A stretch of 11,064 bases of DNA, from assembly GCA_964465295.1 (NCBI GenBank), contig CAYXKC010000051.1:1-11064 (forward strand), written 5' to 3'. The notes below the pieces were generated by a model, which saw nothing but the letters and a program-made list of their open reading frames with translations, ran no database searches and was not told the origin of the DNA. Position 1 is the stretch's first letter, and every line of letters begins with the position of its first letter. The position numbers were made by a program, and so were the translations under genes. Source of the stretch: Methanolacinia sp964465295. GTDB lineage: Archaea > Halobacteriota > Methanomicrobia > Methanomicrobiales > Methanomicrobiaceae. Below are positions 6,376-11,064 of this stretch, one piece after another.

Positions 6376-7146
6376 ATGAAAATTACAGTTCTGGCAAGCG
6401 GTAGCAAGGGCAACTGTACATATATCGAAGGTGACTCGGGCGCTCTTCTTATCGACGCGGGGCTCAGCGCAAAGGAGATCCTAAAGAGGCTGGACGAGGC
6501 GGGCGGAAGCCAGGATCTTATCAGGGGCATACTCCTTACACACGAACATTCGGACCACATGAAAGGAATCGACGTTCTGGCAAGGAAACTGAATGTTCCG
6601 GTATATGCCACCCAGGGGACATTGTGGCAGTTTGAAGAGAAGCGAAGATCCGATGCACCTGTTGAGCTTAATCCCTGCAAAAAAAACGAGACCGTCACCA
6701 TCGACGGGTTTAATATCAGTTCATTCTCCACCTATCATGATGCATGCGACCCGTGCGGATTTTCAATCGGCGAAAACGGGATGAAAGTCACATACTGCAC
6801 AGACACCGGAAGGATATGCGGGAGAATGCTTGAAAACCTGAAAAACAGCGACTATATCATACTAGAGAGCAACCACTGTCCCAGGATGCTTGAAAACGGC
6901 CCTTACCCCAGGTTCTTAAAGGAGAGGATCAGGGACCAGAACAGGGGACATCTTTCAAACAGCCTGGCTTCCGGGTGTCTCAGAGATATTAAGAACGAGA
7001 TCGGAGGGGTCATGCTGGCACACCTTAGTGAAGAGAACAATACGCCTGAAACAGCTCTCAGGAACGCAAATGATGCTTTATGCGACGGCTGCGTCACGTT
7101 AAATGTTGCACTCCAGCACGAGATCTCGGTGACCATCAGGCTATAA
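6376..7146 (+). CDS. Metallo-beta-lactamase-fold hydrolase, WalJ/YycJ-like (possible exonuclease)
   Basis: This 256-residue cytoplasmic protein covers the usual length of the WalJ/YycJ group. It opens with the typical VLASGSKGNCTYIE and LLIDAGLSAK strands. The metal-binding motif HEHSDH is at 56-61, and further ligand candidates are D143 (CTDTG), H167 (ESNH) and H192 or H216 (GHLS, AHLSEENNTPE). The ESNHCPRML...YPxFLKERI block and the AHLSEENN motif are characteristic of this group. A Bacillus anthracis YycJ has been reported as a 5'-3' DNA exonuclease linked to mismatch repair; whether this archaeal member does the same is inference. TCAGGA at 6361-6366 is a plausible ribosome site nine bases before the ATG. 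The DNA ligase gene starts 10 bp downstream, so the two are probably one transcript, which fits a nucleic-acid role. Confidence 0.88.
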   Translation: MKITVLASGSKGNCTYIEGDSGALLIDAGLSAKEILKRLDEAGGSQDLIRGILLTHEHSDHMKGIDVLARKLNVPVYATQGTLWQFEEKRRSDAPVELNPCKKNETVTIDGFNISSFSTYHDACDPCGFSIGENGMKVTYCTDTGRICGRMLENLKNSDYIILESNHCPRMLENGPYPRFLKERIRDQNRGHLSNSLASGCLRDIKNEIGGVMLAHLSEENNTPETALRNANDALCDGCVTLNVALQHEISVTIRL

Positions 7147-7156
7147 GGATTGATAC

Positions 7157-8803
7157 ATGAATTTCAGTGATTTTTCAGATGCCTGCAGCAGGCTTGAGAA
7201 GATTTCCGGAAGACTTGAGACAATAGATATGATTGCATCATATCTCCCTTCACTGGACGATGAAGAACTTCCCATATTCATCAGATTCCTGATGGGGAGG
7301 ATCTTTCCGGACTGGAGCCAGGAGAAGATTGGGATAGGCCCTAATCACGTTTTTGAATCTGTTGCCTATGTTGCCGGAAACGACAAGAGCAGGGTCATAC
7401 AGGAGATCAACAGGCGGGGAGACGTCGGGGTTGCAGTAGAGAATATCCTGGCAAAAAAGGAGCAGACATCTTTTTTTTCTGAGAATCCTGACCTAAAGGA
7501 TGTATTTTCTGACTTCAGCTACCTTGCCTCCATCGAGGGGAGCCGTTCGCAGAAGGAGAAGCTCAAAGTTGTAAGGAAACTTTTTGCAAATGCCGGCCCG
7601 ACAGAGGGAAAATATCTCTCCAGGCTTATCCTGGGCGAGCTTCGAATAGGGATAGGCGAAGGAAATATCCGCGACGCCATTGCAAAGGCGTTCGATGCTC
7701 CTGCAGGGGCGGTAGAGCACGCGTACCAGGCCTCAAATGACCTCGGCGAGATCGCGGTCATTGCAAGAAAAGGTGTGGAAGAGCTGGATAAAGTCAGAAT
7801 AGAGCTATTCAGACCTGTAAAAATGATGCTTGCAAAGCAGGGAACTATCGCGGAGATGGTCGCCGAACAGGGTGAGGTTGCGGCAGAGTATAAATATGAC
7901 GGGACCAGGTTTCAGTTTCATAAATCAGGCGAAAAGTGCAGGATCTATTCGAGAAAGCTCGAGGAGGTAACGGATGCAATCCCGGATATTGTTGAAATCC
8001 TTCTCAAATCAACAGAACACGATGTCATACTCGACGGCGAGGTTATTGCCGTAGACGATAAACAAAACCCCCTCCCCTTTCAGCACGTATTAAAAAGATT
8101 CAGGAGAAAGCACGACATCGCCAGTCACGTGGAGAATGTCAGGCTTCTTCCAAACCTCTTTGACATACTCTGCCTCGACGGCGAAACCCTCATAGACAAG
8201 ACCTTTGAGGAGAGAAGGAGGCTTCTTGCAGATAACGTTGAATCATGTGTCGCACCGCAGATCGTATCTGACGACATTGAAGTCCTTGAGGCTTTTTACA
8301 GGGAGGCGCTCGATGCCGGACACGAGGGAATCATGATCAAATCCCTCAAATCTTCATATACCCCGGGACAGAGGGTCCGGCAGTGGATCAAGATCAAGCC
8401 CTCGGTGGATACTATCGATCTCGCGGTAGCAGGTGCTGAATGGGGTGAGGGGAAGAGGGCACATCTATTCGGATCGTTCATTCTCACATGCCGGGATGAA
8501 TCGGGCAGGCTTTATAATCTCTCTAAGGTGGCAACCGGATTCTCGGACGATGCCCTTGCAGCCGTCTACGATATCCTGAAGGACAAAGTAATATCCGAAT
8601 CCGGAAAGGTCGTACACTTCGAGCCGGAGGTCGTATTCGAGATTGGTTATGCCGAGATCCAGAAGAGCACCAATTATGAGGCGGGATATGCACTTCGCTT
8701 CCCGAGATTTATCAGGCTCAGGGACGACAAGAGCATCGACGAGATCGAGACGGTAGCATCGATTGAAGAGCGCTTCCGGGCGCAGTCAGAAAAAATCGGA
8801 TAG
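7157..8803 (+). CDS. lig: ATP-dependent DNA ligase (archaeal type)
   Basis: The enzyme seals nicks during Okazaki fragment joining and repair, forming an AMP-lysine intermediate. Its 548 residues match archaeal Lig1. The N-terminal DNA-binding domain covers about 1-215, including the ILGELRIGIGEGNIRDAI block. Motif I is KYDGTR with the adenylated lysine at K246. The adenylation domain continues with SRKLEEVTDAIPD, DGEV (293-296), motif III near FDIL (335-338), motif IV EGIMIK (390-395) and motif V WIKIKP (410-415). The OB domain (about 420-548) contains VAGAEWGEGKR and the closing LRFPRFIRLRDDKS. QTSFF at 103-107 sits at the same position as the PCNA-binding QKSFF described for Pyrococcus furiosus ligase. 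AAGGA precedes the ATG by a few bases. The last 18 bp overlap the convergent nre gene. Confidence 0.97.
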   Translation: MNFSDFSDACSRLEKISGRLETIDMIASYLPSLDDEELPIFIRFLMGRIFPDWSQEKIGIGPNHVFESVAYVAGNDKSRVIQEINRRGDVGVAVENILAKKEQTSFFSENPDLKDVFSDFSYLASIEGSRSQKEKLKVVRKLFANAGPTEGKYLSRLILGELRIGIGEGNIRDAIAKAFDAPAGAVEHAYQASNDLGEIAVIARKGVEELDKVRIELFRPVKMMLAKQGTIAEMVAEQGEVAAEYKYDGTRFQFHKSGEKCRIYSRKLEEVTDAIPDIVEILLKSTEHDVILDGEVIAVDDKQNPLPFQHVLKRFRRKHDIASHVENVRLLPNLFDILCLDGETLIDKTFEERRRLLADNVESCVAPQIVSDDIEVLEAFYREALDAGHEGIMIKSLKSSYTPGQRVRQWIKIKPSVDTIDLAVAGAEWGEGKRAHLFGSFILTCRDESGRLYNLSKVATGFSDDALAAVYDILKDKVISESGKVVHFEPEVVFEIGYAEIQKSTNYEAGYALRFPRFIRLRDDKSIDEIETVASIEERFRAQSEKIG

Positions 8804-9964
8804 TCTTTTCTGGGTCTTTAAGTCATTTAAGAGCCGTGAGTGGACTCTCCATTCATTTGACCCGAGGAGAGTCGTCACCTCCTTTTCGACAGCGGCGGCG
8901 TCATCCAGTTTCACCGGGACGGAATTCATCGCACGCCTTGACGCCTCCCTGATAACCCATGTGCCAAGCGGCGCCCAGTAGTCCTTTGATACCTGTCTTA
9001 CAACCAGAACCGATGCGCACCTGCGGATACTTCGAAGATACTCGAGGACGGCCAGCCTTGCAGAATAGTATGCACCCGATATCGGGGAGTAGTTCCCCTT
9101 TCTCTTTTCACCTTCGAAATCGGCAACAATCGTATCTGCCTGACCGCCGCCCCACATACTGCCTTTATCCCAGATCTCGATCATCTCAAACCTGAACTCC
9201 CCCGGGAAGAGAACGCAGATGATCCTGTTGGCGTGGAGGGATGAAGTCAGCAGAGTTATTCCGGAGACCTGCGGATATCTCATGACCTCCCTTTTGATGG
9301 CGCCCGAGACAATATCGTCGACTGCGGTTATGCCCCATCTCGTCGGAACGATGTGTCTGTTAGCCCCGATTCCAAGCTGCCCCGAGGTCAGGAGCTTCGT
9401 TATGTAGTGGTGATCCATACCCGCGCTGTACAGCTCGATAACCGCGTTGTTTGCCCTTAGGTCAGTGTCCGAAGTAATCCTGTCGACTGCAACAGGAACG
9501 GAGGCATTGTCCAGAACCTCCAGTTTCTCTATCGAACCCATAAGACCTACAGGTGCAAGAATCCCGTCGAACCTCAGGTTAAAAGAGACCGGTTTTTGAA
9601 ATGCGACCTCCACATCCAGGGGAATCTTCGACAACGCAATCTCTTCTATATGATAGTCGGGAAGCGGCTTTCTCGCAGAAAAAGTGGAATTGCCACGGAT
9701 CGTCCCGGCACGTATGCCGACGATCTCATCTATGGAATAATCCCTGCGCACCCACTCTTCAGGGTTGTCGGGTTCGCCAACCATAAGAGGGCCGCCGGAT
9801 ACGGCAGGGTAATTGCTGCTGCCTATAAAAACGGAGGGGGACTCACCCATGTATTCCTTCGAGACCTTCGTCTTAAGCCCCGAATAAAACCGTTTCTTTA
9901 CCGGGCACTCCGGAAGACCACAGAAGCCACGGCCCTTACATTCGGCACAAAGACCCGCTCTCAT
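8786..9964 (-). CDS. nreA: Nre family archaeal DNA repair protein with zinc finger and PIP box
   Basis: This 392-residue protein belongs to the archaea-specific Nre family, shown in Haloferax volcanii to act in repair of mitomycin C damage together with UvrABC and PCNA. The N-terminus has a four-cysteine zinc-binding motif, C6-x2-C9-x5-C15-x4-C20. Family-typical blocks follow: SPSVFIGSSNYPAVSGGPL (43-61), VPTRWGITAVDD (206-217), and a C-terminal domain with YYSARLAVLEYL (299-310). The last eight residues, QKRLSDFF (385-392), are a textbook PCNA-interacting motif (QxxLxxFF). GGTG lies just upstream of the ATG at 9964. The gene follows the anchored protein gene by 27 bp on the same strand. The PIP codons lie partly within the 3' overlap with lig. 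Some archaea have both NreA and NreB; I use nreA because of the zinc finger and PIP box. Confidence 0.92.
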   Translation of the reverse strand: MRAGLCAECKGRGFCGLPECPVKKRFYSGLKTKVSKEYMGESPSVFIGSSNYPAVSGGPLMVGEPDNPEEWVRRDYSIDEIVGIRAGTIRGNSTFSARKPLPDYHIEEIALSKIPLDVEVAFQKPVSFNLRFDGILAPVGLMGSIEKLEVLDNASVPVAVDRITSDTDLRANNAVIELYSAGMDHHYITKLLTSGQLGIGANRHIVPTRWGITAVDDIVSGAIKREVMRYPQVSGITLLTSSLHANRIICVLFPGEFRFEMIEIWDKGSMWGGGQADTIVADFEGEKRKGNYSPISGAYYSARLAVLEYLRSIRRCASVLVVRQVSKDYWAPLGTWVIREASRRAMNSVPVKLDDAAAVEKEVTTLLGSNEWRVHSRLLNDLKTQKRLSDFF

Positions 9965-9991
9965 CTCACACCGGCAAAATGACAGGGAATA

Positions 9992-10666
9992 TCAGAAAAG
10001 GATCGAGTAGTCTCCCTGCCCTTTATTGAGAATGACATCTGCCGCCTCCCATTTCCCGGGCGACCCTGTCATAGTATAGGATGCGAACCCGTCAAACGAA
10101 TTCTCTTTTGCTGAAAACACCTGCCACCTGTTGATACCGTTCTCCATGATATCAACTTTCACATTTGCCCCCAAAGAGGCCTCAAAAGAGGCATAGAGGT
10201 AGGTTTTATATGAATCGGTATCGATACCGCTCTTCAGGTCGTATACAGGAGAGAGGACATAAGAGCCCTCAACAGGATTTTTCGTATCGATAACCCCCCC
10301 GGCAGCTGTATTTGTACCGAACCTGAACCCGTCGGTTTCGGGGATCGTTATCTTCAGGGATGCAGAGTCCCTGTCTCCAAACAGATCGACCTCCATATCA
10401 CCGGGAATACCGTACGCGTTTCCTGCAAGTATCTCCAGTCCGACAGGAGAATTTCCTGAATATGAAGGGAGCGGGACGAACATTGTCAGGTTATACAATG
10501 TCTCCGATGTCGTAAGGGTGACTTCATAGTTGTATTCCGATTCCGGAGCAAATCCGAGGGTTTCAAAGCCCCCCGGATAGATATTCCCGGCAACTGCAAG
10601 GAATACAAGAAATATCAACACCATCCCCAGGAGGATTCCAAGCATTGTTTTTAAATTTTCATCCAT
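9992..10666 (-). CDS. Anchored extracytoplasmic protein of unknown function
   Basis: This is a 224-residue protein with a short charged N-terminus (MDENLK) and one strong hydrophobic helix (about residues 7-27, MLGILLGMVLIFLVFLAVAG). About 195 residues follow that look extracytoplasmic and beta-rich, with many Ser, Thr, Gly and Asp and no cysteine (YNYEVTLTTSETLYNLTMFVPL, VDLFGDRDSASLKITIPE). The pattern suggests a membrane-anchored beta-sandwich. NLT near residue 60 is a possible N-glycosylation sequon. The start is supported by AAGGAGTG eight bases before the ATG. It lies 14 bp downstream of the glycosyltransferase and 27 bp upstream of nre, so it is probably the middle gene of one transcription unit. 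I do not recognise a family; a cell-envelope role is inferred from topology and its glycosyltransferase neighbour. Confidence 0.75.
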   Translation of the reverse strand: MDENLKTMLGILLGMVLIFLVFLAVAGNIYPGGFETLGFAPESEYNYEVTLTTSETLYNLTMFVPLPSYSGNSPVGLEILAGNAYGIPGDMEVDLFGDRDSASLKITIPETDGFRFGTNTAAGGVIDTKNPVEGSYVLSPVYDLKSGIDTDSYKTYLYASFEASLGANVKVDIMENGINRWQVFSAKENSFDGFASYTMTGSPGKWEAADVILNKGQGDYSILF

Positions 10667-10680
10667 TATCTACACTCCTT

Positions 10681-11064
10681 CTAACCGGATCTCTCTTTCA
10701 TCAGCTCTTCAATAACCCTGTGCGTATTAATTCTTCCGTCCTGTGAGTTAAATAACTGACTCATATCCGGGGACTTCATCGCAAGAGCCTCATCTATGGC
10801 ATCGCTGAGCCCTTTTTCCGTCACCCGGTCTCCGGGGATGACTACCCCAGCACCAATCTCCTCGATCTTTCTTGCATTGTTCCACTGTTCGGGATGGTGA
10901 GGATCGATAATCATCACGCTGGGTTTTTGGAACAGGAGAGATTCGTGGAGGGTTGTAAGACCCCCGTGTAGGATCGTCACCCTCGCACGGGACATATACT
11001 CGTAAAGATTGCAGCGGTTCGGGTCAAAGATCGGATCTGCTATAAGATGATCTAAATCAATTAA
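10681..11064 (-). CDS. Glycosyltransferase, GT-B fold C-terminal part (5' end outside the window)
   Basis: The frame is open from the right edge to the stop at 10681-10683, giving 127 C-terminal residues. The ATG at 10995 is internal, not the start: coding sequence continues upstream as LIDLDHLIADPIFDPNRC...YEYMSRARV. The C-terminal nucleotide-sugar-binding motif of GT28/MurG-like and related GT-B enzymes is clear: HGGLTTLHESL, then PSVMIIDP, then EQWNNARKIEEIGAGVVI. The Gly-Gly and Glu residues contact the UDP-sugar in characterised members. Such enzymes transfer a sugar from a UDP donor to a lipid or glycan at the inner membrane face. In an archaeon lacking murein the acceptor could be a glycolipid or N-glycan precursor. 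Donor and acceptor cannot be read from this fragment. It heads the probable unit with the anchored protein and nre. Confidence 0.82.
   Translation of the reverse strand, partial: LIDLDHLIADPIFDPNRCNLYEYMSRARVTILHGGLTTLHESLLFQKPSVMIIDPHHPEQWNNARKIEEIGAGVVIPGDRVTEKGLSDAIDEALAMKSPDMSQLFNSQDGRINTHRVIEELMKERSG

Noticed and set aside
7471..7478. T8 run inside lig, suspected as a frameshift or sequencing error
   Set aside because: The frame is intact on both sides and the run encodes F106-F107 of the candidate PCNA motif at the position expected from P. furiosus ligase. It might cause some premature termination, but there is no evidence for it.
9596..9982. Plus-strand 128-codon ORF opposite the start of nre
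   Set aside because: It is antisense to the zinc-finger region of nre, has no ribosome site or recognisable motif, and its composition is that of a reverse-strand shadow.
10681..10995. A separate 104-residue protein starting at ATG 10995
   Set aside because: The frame stays open to the window edge with sensible coding sequence upstream, and the glycosyltransferase motif begins right at the supposed start. It is the tail of a longer gene.
1..11064. CRISPR array, tRNA or rRNA gene, insertion sequence or prophage
   Set aside because: No regularly spaced direct repeats, cloverleaf-like segments, transposase or integrase motifs, or target-site duplications were seen on reading both strands.

Overview
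The window looks like chromosomal DNA of a methanogenic archaeon, most likely of the order Methanomicrobiales. The evidence is an archaeal-type ATP-dependent DNA ligase, an archaea-specific Nre DNA repair protein, a beta-propeller surface protein of a type common in methanogens, GGAGGT/GGTGA-type Shine-Dalgarno sites, AT-rich TATA-like promoter elements, and T-tract endings without a strong hairpin. The order-level placement is inference from gene content and style. No mobile element, CRISPR array, rRNA or tRNA gene was seen.

Layout, left to right. (1) 1-1073 (+): the last codons of an unidentified gene, then an OB-fold plus HD-domain protein resembling YhaM-type 3'-5' exoribonucleases. (2) 1183-3192 (+): a membrane-anchored beta-propeller protein. 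(3) 3268-4407 (+): a PH-like protein with a membrane hairpin and a long charged tail; it converges on (4) hisD, histidinol dehydrogenase, 4468-5724 (-). (5) A 211-bp divergent intergenic region with inverted repeats and a clear TATA box. (6) 5936-6313 (+): two tandem, paralogous single-TM micro-proteins. (7) 6376-8803 (+): a WalJ/YycJ-like metallo-beta-lactamase-fold protein and DNA ligase, 10 bp apart. (8) 8786-11064 (-): a probable three-gene transcription unit of a partial glycosyltransferase, an anchored extracytoplasmic protein of unknown function, and nre, whose 3' end overlaps that of the ligase gene by 18 bp.

The clearest functional theme is DNA replication and repair. The ligase carries a candidate PCNA-binding motif at residues 103-107, and Nre ends in a canonical PIP box. 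The DNA encoding the last residues of that PIP box is also the DNA encoding the ligase C-terminus. The WalJ-like protein upstream of the ligase belongs to a family in which a bacterial member has been reported as a 5'-3' DNA exonuclease. A joint repair role is a hypothesis. The most novel item is the pair of small membrane proteins at 5936-6313. They align without gaps over about 55 residues, share a GF...Y-x-KR...C...PI..E signature, and are not a family I recognise.
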